From positions 8,019,738 to 8,083,737 of the forward strand of contig NZ_LR593886.1 of the NCBI RefSeq assembly GCF_901538265.1: DNA of 64,000 nt, given 5' to 3'. The notes beneath the pieces are model-generated. The model was not told where the DNA came from. It did not search any database and was given only the letters and a program-made list of their open reading frames with translations. How positions within the stretch are numbered: position 1 is the stretch's first letter; every line of letters starts with the position of its first letter. The translations under genes were made by a program, and so were the position numbers. This document shows, one piece after another, positions 37,838-45,653 of the stretch. Origin of the DNA: Gemmata massiliana. Its GTDB lineage: Bacteria; Planctomycetota; Planctomycetia; Gemmatales; Gemmataceae.

Positions 37838-39502
37838 GGGGGTAGGACCGGGTTTGCGCGCGTGGGGCCGGGCTACAACGGTGGGTAGCAAATCACTCCC
37901 GATGTTCGCCCGAAGTGCAAGGCCGGCCGGCCGATGGCGAAGCACAAACTGACGCCCGAGCAACTGGCGGGCGTGAAGGAACTCGCCAAACAGTGGGGCA
38001 AAATCGTTGCCCGACGAGCCTATGGCGAGGGTGGCCCCGACCTCGGTGTGGACTTCGACCAGATGGAGCAGATCAGCGCCGCCGCCAGCGCCGGGTTGGT
38101 CGAAGGCACGCTCGAACAACTCACCCGCACCCAGGCTCAAAAGCTCCCCGACGAGTTGCCCCGTCCTACCTGCCACAAGGTCCGCCCGGTCCAAACGCGA
38201 CCGCGTGACGTCGTCGCACGAGGGGCCACGGTTACGCTCCAAGAACCCGTGGCCCACTGCCCCGCCTGCCGCCGGGACTTTTTCCCCCCAACGGACCAAC
38301 CTCAGACTTGATGCCCACGGGTACAGTCCCTCGGTGCTCGCCAAGATCGTCCACGCCGGGGCCGTGCTCCCATCGTTCGAGCTGGCTTCCAAGACGCTCG
38401 GACTTCTGGCCGACATCTCGATCAGCGGGCGCCACGTCGGGCGACTGACCGAAGCAATCGGGGCCGAGTTGGTTGCCGCACGCGACGCACGCACCGAAGC
38501 TCACCGGCTCCGCACACTCAAGCCCCAGGTTCCGAACGTACCGGGCGTGGTGGCCGTCGAGGTCGATGGGGGCCGCTACCAGCGCCGCGCCGAGGGGCAC
38601 GAGACCCGCATTGGCGCGAGGACAAGGTCGCGTGCCTGGTCACGCTCACCAGCGCGACGCACGACACCGCCCCCCAGCCGGAACCACCCGCGTGCTTCCT
38701 CGACCGCAAGCACGTCGCCAACATGACGACGTGCTCGACCGCTTGCGAGCTCACAATGCCAAGCAAATCCTCCGGACCGGAGGTCGCGCCCGAGTCCAAA
38801 CCCGATGCGATCGCTTGGCAACCCGAGCGCGGGGTGCGGACGTGCGTAGCAACGACACGCGACAGCGAAGCGTTTGGCCGGTTGGTCGGTGCGGAAGCCC
38901 AAGCGCGGAACTTCGGGTCCGCCCGCCGTCGTGCGTTCGTGGGTGACGGCCAGGCGTACAACTGGGCGATCCGGGCGCGGTGGTTCGGTGAGTACGTGGC
39001 GGTCGTGGACTTCATCCACGTGTTGGGTTACGTGTGGCAAGCGACGCGCGCGACCGGGGGCACCGATGTCGAGCAGTGGGACCGATACGCGCGTTGGATG
39101 CGCGGTTGCTGGCAGGGGCGCGCGTCGGAAGCCCTCGTGGAGATGAATCGCGAGCAGCGGCGCATCGGTGAGGCACCGGAAGGCGCAGAGGACACGGACC
39201 CGCGGGTGCTGCTGGGGCGCGCGCGGTTACTTGCGGAACAACGCGGACCGGGTGAAGTACCCGGAGTACCGCAAGGCGGGCCTTCCGGTGACCAGTTCGT
39301 GGGTGGAGTCGCTGATCAAGGAGATCAACTACCGGGTCAAGGGCACCGAGAAGTTCTGGAACGAGCACGGGGCCGAGAGTGTGCTGGCCGTCCGAGCCGC
39401 CGTGCTCAGCGACGACGAACGGCTCACCAAGCACCTCGCGGCTCGACCCGGTTCCCCATTCCAGCGCCGAACCGCTGCCTGATTACAAAACCAGTCCTAC
39501 AC
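37838..39502 (+). mobile_element. ISKra4-family insertion sequence nested in the IS630 element
   Basis: The left end carries GTAGGACCGGGTTTG (37842-37856) and the right end its inverted match GTAGGACTGGTTTTG (complement of 39486-39500), 13 of 15 bases identical. The flanks share the 12-base sequence CCCGTCTTGGGG at 37826-37837 and 39503-39514, consistent with a target-site duplication. Deleting the element and one copy restores the IS630 transposase reading PKTGHTF. The element is about 1.66 kb and encodes one degraded transposase on the plus strand. Confidence 0.78.
37934..39482 (+). pseudogene. ISKra4-family transposase with several frameshifts
   Basis: The start MAKHKLTPEQLAGVKELAKQ lies in frame one, which runs through the zinc-binding HCPACRRDFFP to a stop at 38311. 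The next frame reads YSPSVLAKIVHAGAVLPSFE, LADISISGRHVGRLTEAIGA and VVAVEVDGGRYQRRAEG. The third reads RRAFVGDGQAYNWAIRARWF and EYVAVVDFIHVLGYVWQAT. The fourth reads YRKAGLPVTSSWVESLIKEI and NYRVKGTEKFWNEHGAESVL, ending at TGA 39482. The DGGR, DFIHVLGY and SSWVESLIKE blocks are typical of ISKra4 transposases. Three frameshifts, near 38290, 38650 and 39230, inactivate it. Confidence 0.78.
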
Positions 39503-40190
39503 CCCGTCTTGGGGCGCACGAACCCGTACTGGTACACCCACTGATAACGGGTCCGACCGCACGACCGCGGGCGCCGGCCCTTGGGCGACCACGTCCGGCG
39601 GGTGCCCGGCTTGAGCCCCAGCCGGGCCTCGTCCTGGGCCCACACCTCCACCTTCCCCGGGTTCGCCTTCCGCAACCGCCTCAGCCGCGCGCGCGAGTTT
39701 TTTTCCACCGCGTCCGGGTCGGTGGATCGGCCGCCTTGGGGTGGCTGGGCCAAGGCACCTGAGGGGTGAACCCGAGGTCCACCAGCCACGTCCAGCCGGT
39801 CTGCGGGCAGATCTCGATATTCCAGGTGGCGCGCACGTACCGGACCACCTTGGGCCCGCTCCACAACCCGCCGTCGGGCGGGCGCTTCTTTAGAGCCGCC
39901 AACAACCGGCCCCGTTGAGCGTCGGTGAGCTTGGATTCGGAGCCGTTGTTCTTGCGCCCGTCGGTCAGCCCGTCGGGGCCGCTCTGGTTCCACCGCTTGA
40001 GGACGTCGCGGGTGGTGATGACCGACAACCCCACGAGGTCGCCCACCTGGGCCGGGGTGCGGACCGGATCGGTTCGGAGTAGCAGCCAGATGGCGTGCCA
40101 GCGCACCTTCTCGATCGGGTGCCCGCACGCCCGGTACTGGGCTCCGGCCCGTTCGGCGCTCAGGTGCCGCACCACCGGTAAACGCTTCAT
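39503..40190 (-). pseudogene. IS630 transposase, N-terminal part
   Basis: ATG 40190 starts MKRLPVVRHLSAERAGAQYR and runs through helix-turn-helix segments (PAQVGDLVGLSVITTRDVLK, TDAQRGRLLAALKKRPPDGG) to GWTWLVDLGFTPQVPWPSHP. A frameshift near 39740 follows. The next frame reads RRLRKANPGKVEVWAQDEAR and LGLKPGTRRTWSPKG, the first catalytic Asp region. It stops being IS630 at the ISKra4 insertion after FVRPKTG. Both the frameshift and the insertion make it non-functional. Confidence 0.75.
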
Positions 40191-40245
40191 CGCCTTCCCC
40201 CCACAGCGGATTAATCACTATGGTAGGGATTCATAAGGATTCGGT

Positions 40246-41063
40246 TATAAGGCGGGTCGGGTGGCCAGATCGCGAACCGGGTGCGGTACGGGTGCCCCTT
40301 GCGGTTCGAGTGGAACGGGTCGGCTTCGATCCCGACCAGCGCCCGGAGTCGGGCGCGCAGGATGCCGACCTTCTGCTTCAGTCCGCCCGGTTTGGTGCCG
40401 ACCGCGTCCCCGGTGCCCAGCACCCCGCGGAACCGAGCCAACAGTCCAAGCAATCCCCACATGTCGTCTGGCGCGCCCTTCGCGCGGCGGTCCGCGAACC
40501 CGGCCCCGGCGAACCCGAACCGCTCCAGAACCGTGCCGATTTGGGCGCGGACATGGTGCTCCTCGACGACCAGCGCGCCCTGCTCCCAAGTGGCGTTCAA
40601 CGGAGTCGGGAACGCGCGCGTTGCTTCCTGCGTGCTCGGCCGTGTGTCGACGGGCGGTGCCGAAGTGAGGAACTCGCGGTCGGCGGTTAAGTTGGTCGGG
40701 CCGAGGTGCAGCAGGTCGGTGAGCGAAACCACGATCGGTGCGCGGTCGGCCGACCACACAGCCACGGATGGAGTCGACGCGGGCACGAACGCGCTCGTGT
40801 TCGCGGCCCGCAACTCGGGCACCGATTCGACCACCGCGGCGCCGTCGGCGCGCGTCAGCCCGGCCGCGAGGAACCCGACCCACAGGCGCCGCCGGCGCGG
40901 ATCGTGCCGAGTTTCCAGACCCGGCCGGGAGCGCGCTCGGTCGTGCCCCCGGTCGCACCGAGCGCCGTTCCCACCGTGCCCGCGAGCGCGGGCAACCGAA
41001 CCGCCCAGCGGCGCTGTGCGGCAGGGTCGACCGGAACGATGCCGACGTGCGGACACGGGACCG
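40246..41063 (-). pseudogene. Unrecognised protein gene, frameshifted and cut at its 3' end by the IS630 element
   Basis: The minus strand reads coding-like sequence in two frames: CPHVGIVPVDPAAQRRWAVR and TTERAPGRVWKLGTIRAGG. After a frameshift near 40890 it continues RRLWVGFLAAGLTRADGAAV, FVPASTPSVAVWSADRAPIV and ARLRALVGIEADPFHS. It reaches FAIWPPDPP exactly at the right end of the IS630 element. The C-terminal stretch rich in Arg and Leu could be a DNA-binding helix. I do not recognise a named family. Third positions are G/C-rich as in real genes. The frameshift and truncation make it a remnant. Confidence 0.5.
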
Positions 41064-41370
41064 TGGAAACCCGGACCCGGGCCGGGCGCCGGCGCGTCGG
41101 GGTGAGCGCGTTCGCGGAGAAGCTGAACACGCCCGTGCCGGGCACCGGGACCGACGGGCTCAAGCGCGCCCTGTTGTGGGACCGGGGCGGCACATGCCCG
41201 GGTGCGTTCCCGGTGCTCCTCGTGTACGAGATCTTGGTCGTGTGCGACGCGACCCAGCAGAACGAAGTCGCGGCGCGCGTGCGGGGTGCGGTGGTGAACG
41301 GGATGGCCCCGCTCATCGATCCGGTCCCCGTCGAAGTCGAAGTGAAAATCGGGGCCACCTGGGCCGGGCG
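41063..41370 (+). pseudogene. DNA polymerase I (family A) C-terminal fragment
   Basis: The plus strand encodes GRRRVGVSAFAEKLNTPVPG, TGTDGLKRALLWDRGGTCPG, AFPVLLVYEILVVCDATQQN and PVPVEVEVKIGATWAG. This aligns with the last palm segment of family A polymerases, where one expects NTPxQGTGADGLK and the catalytic VHDE motif. Here the latter reads VYEI, so the second catalytic Asp and adjacent residues are lost. The upstream two-thirds of the gene is missing and the end runs out after WAG. Family A polymerase genes of this kind often travel on phage or integrative elements. It is a decayed scrap. Confidence 0.6.
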
Positions 41371-41683
41371 ACTAAGCCCACGGATCCTTCCGGGCGGGGA
41401 GCTCAAGCGGCGAGCACCGGGAACCGTCGGGCTTCGAGACAGTTTGTTACGCGCCCGATTTCTCTTCCCGTCGCGCGCGATTACGTGCCCGGTGTCGACA
41501 TTGTTTGGCGACAACCGGGGCCTCGGTCCCGATGTCGCATATGACCGAACGGCAAAAGCGATCAGCGCGCGGTCCGATATCACGATCCAGAACGTTCGAG
41601 CGGGGTGTTGTCCCTCGCGTCCCGGAATCGCCGGTCGTTCGTGTCATCGGCGATCCGCGCGACGTTTTCGACCACACGGACGA
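41371..41683. other. Non-coding stretch between the polA fragment and the carboxypeptidase gene
   Basis: About 313 bases without a gene I can support. Open frames here have no recognisable motif. It lies downstream of the carboxypeptidase stop and may be leftover of the decayed element. Confidence 0.4.
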
Positions 41684-43447
41684 TTACTTGGTCGCGGGTT
41701 CCGCGACCGGGGCGGTGATAAACTTGCGCAGGTCCTCGCGCAGCTTCTTGCGCGACGGCTCGTGCGTGTACATCATGTGCCCCGCGTCGTAGTACGCCAT
41801 CGTCACCCGGTCCATCAGGGCGCGCGGCCCGAGGTGCGCGAACGTGTAGTTGGTCGCCGCGAACGGGGTCGCCAGGTCCGTGTACCCGCTCGCCACGAAC
41901 ACGCGCAGCCCCTTGTCCTTCTCCAGCGCCGAGCGGAGCCGCGGGGCCACGTTCGCGTACTGGTTGGTCCCCGCCGGGCCGTAGTTCCACGGCTGCACCG
42001 GGGCGCTGAGCACGTACGCGGACTCGGACTTGTACCCCAACCCGTCGGGCAGGTACTGGCGCATCGCGGCCGTGAACAGCGGGGACAGCAGGGCCGCCGA
42101 CGGGTCCCCGCCCCCGATCCGCTCGCCCCGGGGAGCGCCCGGGCCCCCACCGGGCCCGCTCGCGGGCGGCGCCGCGTTGCCCGTCGGCGCGCCGGTACCC
42201 GGGGCTCCCGTCGCCCCGGACGTACCGGTCGCTCCCGGGGTGCCGGTCGGCACCGGCGGCTCCCCGGGGGCCGGACGGGCCGCCACCTTGGCCGACACGC
42301 GCGCGTCGTACCGCCCGACCACGGTCTGCTGGTCCCGGAGCAGCTCGGACCGGAACCGGGTCGCCTCCACGCGCAGCTCGGACCGGAGCACGAACTCCTC
42401 CGAGAGCCCGGTCAGCAGGGCCAACTGCTTGGCCGCCGCCTGGCGCTCGAACTCGGTCAGCAGGGCCCCCTTGTGCAGCACCTCCAGGTACGCGCCGGCC
42501 GCGTACTTCTGCGACTCGCGCAGGGCCGTCGGCAGGTCCACGGCCCACTTCTTGTCCAGCTTCCCGTGGTGGAACGCGGTGGCCGTGTACGTGGGCAGGA
42601 ACAGCGCGTACGGGAGCTCGTTGGCGCCCCCGAACCGGATCGTCTGGAAGTCCAGTACCGTGGAGATGAGCACGATCCCGGCCAGCTTCACCCCGCCCCG
42701 GTTCTGCAGGTACGCGGACAGGGACGCGGCCCGCGTGGTCCCGTAGCTCTCCCCGGCCACGTACACCGGGGATCCCTGGCGCCCGAACTTGGCCGCGTAG
42801 TCCCGGATGAACTCCCCGACCGACTGGGTGTCCTCCTCGAGCCCGTGGAACAGCTTCGCGTCTCCCGGCACCTCGGCCCGGCTCAGGCCCGTGCTCACCG
42901 GGTCGATGAACACCAGGTCCGTGACGTCCAGCAGCGAGCACTCGTTGTCCACCAGCTCGGCCGGACTCGGGGCGCTGAGCCCGTCGTTGTTGATCAGCAC
43001 CCGGCGCGGCCCGAAGAACCCGAGGTGCACGTACGATGATGCCGACCCGGGCCCCCCGTTGAAGCAGAACGTGAGCGGGCGCGCGGACGGGGCGTCCCCG
43101 GATTTGCGCGTGTACGCCATGTAGAAGATGTTGGCCTTCGCCTTGCCCGTCTTGTCGGTCCCCGGGAGCGTTCCCGTGGTCGCCTTGTACTCGACCTTCT
43201 GCCCCGCGATGATGACCGACCCGTCCGTGGTCACCGTGGGTGGCGCCTTCTTGTCGTCCTTGGCCTCGGGTGCCACGACCTTCGGCGCCCCCTTCTTGTC
43301 GTCCCCCGATCGGGACTTCTCGTCCTTGGTTGTGGCCAGCCCCTTGGGCGGGTCGCCCTTCGGGGGCGGGCCCTGCTGGGCGGCGGACGAGGTCACGACC
43401 GCAGCGATCAGGAACGCGGCGAGCAGCGCGTAGCGGCGCGAGGCCAT
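41684..43447 (-). CDS. Serine carboxypeptidase-like protein (peptidase S10) with a collagen-like insertion
   Basis: I choose ATG 43447, which starts a signal peptide (MASRRYALLAAFLIAAVVTS), rather than the upstream 43492. The 587-residue protein has the S10 fold: CFNGGPGSASSYVHLGFFGP with the oxyanion segment, nucleophile GESYGTTRAA (Ser near 231), DLATPFAATNY (Asp near 525) and DAGHMMYTH (His near 554). A tract of GxP/GxT repeats (TGTPGATGTSGATGAPGTGA and onward, about residues 392-442) interrupts the domain. Residues 22-75 are Lys/Asp/Pro-rich. The triad is intact, so it is probably an active exported peptidase. It is intact although surrounded by remnants. The 314 bases upstream to 43761 show no gene. 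Confidence 0.85.
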   Translation of the reverse strand: MASRRYALLAAFLIAAVVTSSAAQQGPPPKGDPPKGLATTKDEKSRSGDDKKGAPKVVAPEAKDDKKAPPTVTTDGSVIIAGQKVEYKATTGTLPGTDKTGKAKANIFYMAYTRKSGDAPSARPLTFCFNGGPGSASSYVHLGFFGPRRVLINNDGLSAPSPAELVDNECSLLDVTDLVFIDPVSTGLSRAEVPGDAKLFHGLEEDTQSVGEFIRDYAAKFGRQGSPVYVAGESYGTTRAASLSAYLQNRGGVKLAGIVLISTVLDFQTIRFGGANELPYALFLPTYTATAFHHGKLDKKWAVDLPTALRESQKYAAGAYLEVLHKGALLTEFERQAAAKQLALLTGLSEEFVLRSELRVEATRFRSELLRDQQTVVGRYDARVSAKVAARPAPGEPPVPTGTPGATGTSGATGAPGTGAPTGNAAPPASGPGGGPGAPRGERIGGGDPSAALLSPLFTAAMRQYLPDGLGYKSESAYVLSAPVQPWNYGPAGTNQYANVAPRLRSALEKDKGLRVFVASGYTDLATPFAATNYTFAHLGPRALMDRVTMAYYDAGHMMYTHEPSRKKLREDLRKFITAPVAEPATK

Positions 43448-43761
43448 AGTGGCACCTGGCACTTGTGGAAGCGGGTCGGGGAGGTCGCTCAATTCTCCGC
43501 GCCCGCGCAGCGCCCGTCAAGAGGCCACTGCCGCCTAGATCCGCGCAACTGCAACCCGGATATTCCCTTCCGTAGACCCGGCGCTCGCGAGGTACGGATC
43601 CCGGGCCACTCCTTGGGTACTACTCTCGGTGGCTGGCGCGCTTCACATGGACCGCGGGACCACCAAATCGCGGAAAATGGGCGCCCGAGACCGGACACTT
43701 CGCGCGCGGCTGGGGTAGTTCCCTGGTAGGCACCCATCGCACGAGCACGCGGAGGAGCGGA

Positions 43762-44240
43762 ATGGACGTGGTGATGCGCCCGGTCGGGGCGGTCAAGCCG
43801 TACGAGAACAACCCGCGCTCCAACGACGCGGCGGTCATCGCTGTTGTTGCCTCGATCCGCGCGTTCGGGTGGAGGCCGCCCGTTGTCGTGGACGAGTGCG
43901 ACGTGATCGTCGTGGGTCACACCCGGTTCAAGGCCGCGCTCGAACTCGGCATGACCGAGGTGCCGGTGCATGTGGCACGCGGGCTCACGCCCGACCAGGC
44001 CCGCGCGTACCGCCTCGCGGGCAACCAAACGGCCACGCTCGCGACCTGGGACAACGACCGGCTCGCACACGAGCTCGCGGCCCTGTAGCACGCCGACTTC
44101 GACCTGTGCTCACCGGGTTCCCCGAGGACGAACTGCTCCGGCACCGCACCGCCCACCGAACCCACCGGCGACCCCGACGACGTGACCGAACCAACTGAAC
44201 CGGCCGCCACGTTCGACCCGTCGGCGCCGCGGCGAGCTGA
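43762..44240 (+). pseudogene. ParB-like nuclease domain gene, broken after the N-terminal domain
   Basis: ATG 43762 opens PVGAVKPYENNPRSNDAAVI, AFGWRPPVVVDECDVIVVGH and TRFKAALELGMTEVPVHVAR, the ParB N-terminal nuclease-like domain. It continues to RLAGNQTATLATWDNDRLAH. A TAG at 44086-44088 falls where AALQ is expected. Past it, HADFDL and, in another frame, LTGFPEDELL continue the family pattern of phage-type ParB-methyltransferase proteins. The methylase part is absent. A 108-residue ParB domain could still be made. The location beside a dead recombinase fits a decayed phage or integrative element. Confidence 0.65.
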
Positions 44241-44806
44241 CAACTGACGAAGTAAGTGCGCTCCTCGCCGCAGCGCGTGCAAGTACAGTTTTGCTGTTCG
44301 GGTTGGGTGGTGAAGAACCCATCCTCCTTTACCGACTCGCGCTGGCGACCGGGTTGTGAGCCGCAGAACTGGGCGCCCTTCTGCCCGAACACTTCGATTT
44401 GGCCGCGACACCGCCGTTGGTCGCGCTCCCCCCGGAACTAACGAAAAACCGTAAGGGCGCAATCCAACCCATTCCCGAAGAACTCATTGCAGACCTTCGC
44501 ACGTTCATCGACGGCCGACCGGCGAAGAATCCGGTCTGGCCCGGTCGGTGGTCGAAAAAGGCTGCCGAAATGCTTCGTGCCGACCTTGATGCGGGCGGTG
44601 TACTGCGGACCCGGGGGGGCCGAAACACGCGGCTTCCATCCTCTGCGGGCGTGTTACATCTCGAACGTAATCTGCGCCGGCGCGGACCTAAAACAAGTTA
44701 TGACTCTGGCACGCCACTCGGACCCGCGGCTTACGGCGTCGAGGCACGCCCGAACGCGGTTGCACGACCTCGGGACGGTCGTCAACAAACTGCCCGGTAA
44801 TGTCAT
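44230..44806 (+). pseudogene. Tyrosine recombinase (integrase) catalytic-domain remnant
   Basis: From 44237 the frame reads LTTDEVSALLAAARAST and RLALATGL, then a TGA at 44357-44359, then AAELGALLPEHFDLAATPP. In tyrosine recombinases the motif is TGLRxxEL, and the Arg is catalytic; a CGA to TGA change would give exactly this. The frame then shifts near 44610, and the second part has GFHPLRACYISNVICAGADL and LARHSDPRLTASRHARTRLH. The H-x-x-R box remains, but the catalytic Tyr expected in RYAHTRLHDL reads His. The frame stays open past 44806 into sequence antisense to tRNA-Cys. The enzyme is dead in at least three ways. Confidence 0.75.
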
Positions 44807-45012
44807 ATTGACCCAACACACACGTTTGCTGAGTCGCACGGGAACCGGCAGCGGGGACGCTCCCGATGTACCAGCTGGCGGTAAAGCACAGGGGCAATCG
44901 AAGACAGATGACCAAACAGCCAATTATCGCACTTCGGTAATAATAACGACCAAACCCCTGGTTTCCCAGGGGTTTGAAGGTTACCGAGAACCGGCGGAGA
45001 CAACTGAAAAAG

Positions 45013-45083
45013 AGGCCTCGCCCGGATTTGAACCGGGGATGACGGTTTTGCAAACCGTTGCCTTACCACTTGGCGACGAGGCC
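45013..45083 (-). tRNA. tRNA-Cys (anticodon GCA)
   Basis: Read on the minus strand from 45083, the 71-base sequence folds as a cloverleaf. The acceptor stem is GGCCTCG with CGAGGCC. The D arm is GCCAAGTGGTAAGGC, the anticodon stem ACGGT/ACCGT encloses loop TTGCAAA with anticodon GCA, and the T arm is CCCGGTTCAAATCCGGG. CCA is not encoded. The dead recombinase gene ends facing the 3' end of this tRNA, the usual attachment position for integrative elements. I found no second copy of the tRNA 3' end in the window. Confidence 0.93.
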
Positions 45084-45653
45084 ATCGATCAACAATTTCA
45101 AGGCTTTTTGCGTTCCTCGCGTCGAATTCCTACCGAGGTTTGCAACCGTTGTGGGAATCACCAATCACACCCACGTGTTGGGCGACGTATGGAGGATTCT
45201 ACCGGTTCGCGCTCGCCTCGAAAAGTCCCCAACCAACCGAAGAAGCCCTATCCCGATTTTCCGCTCACACCTCACCCAGAGGGGCTGGCAAAAATCCGGG
45301 CCGCATTTACTATTTCGGCAAATGGGGGCGGCGGGTTAACGGGAAAATGCAACGTGCCCTCCTTCACTTATTGCACGAGTCGAGTTCGTCTCTCATTTGG
45401 CCGAGGTTCCGGCAAGTCATCTCCGTCTGGCGACGAGGCACTCGGCAACGGTTCGGTGACAGTGCGTGCCGGACGACAAGGGCGGCGTTCGTTGAGAACC
45501 GCGAAGGTGGTTCGCAGCAACGGCGGCCAGAATCTTTGGGAGCCGTTCGCATTTCGAGCGTGTGACTTGATCCCAATGATCCAGAAAAAACGAGCCGCGC
45601 CGCGGTTCGCTGTAAAACGTTTCTGACGCAGACATTCTCCCGGGGATCGCACG
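45084..45653. other. Stretch of 570 bases without a supported gene
   Basis: It lies between tRNA-Cys and the SulP-carbonic anhydrase gene. The first part must hold the tRNA promoter on the minus strand, and the last part the promoter of the transporter. Open frames crossing it (for example from 45140) lack family resemblance and have poor codon character. I see no RNA gene or repeat. Confidence 0.45.

Larger units (their letters stand above)
37438..40244 (-). mobile_element. IS630-family insertion sequence, interrupted by an ISKra4-family element
   Basis: The two ends match as inverted repeats. The left end starts CCGAATCGTTTTGAAAGATT followed by ACCAT. The right end, read on the minus strand from 40244, starts CCGAATCCTTATGAATCCCT followed by ACCAT. 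The minus strand encodes an IS630 transposase in two pieces, at 39503-40190 and 37456-37837. IS630 elements insert at TA; the left flank ends in TA, but the flanks outside the two ends belong to different genes and I see no clean target duplication. This suggests a deletion or rearrangement beside the element. Confidence 0.75.

Noticed and set aside
40706-43039. A 777-codon plus-strand open frame opposite the carboxypeptidase gene
   Set aside because: It is antisense to a gene with an intact catalytic triad and has Arg/Gly/Pro-rich shadow composition; only the short polA stretch (41063-41370) within it has family resemblance.
45140-45565. A 141-codon frame between tRNA-Cys and the SulP gene
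   Set aside because: It starts in a region antisense to the tRNA leader, has no motif or ribosome site, and ends without family resemblance.
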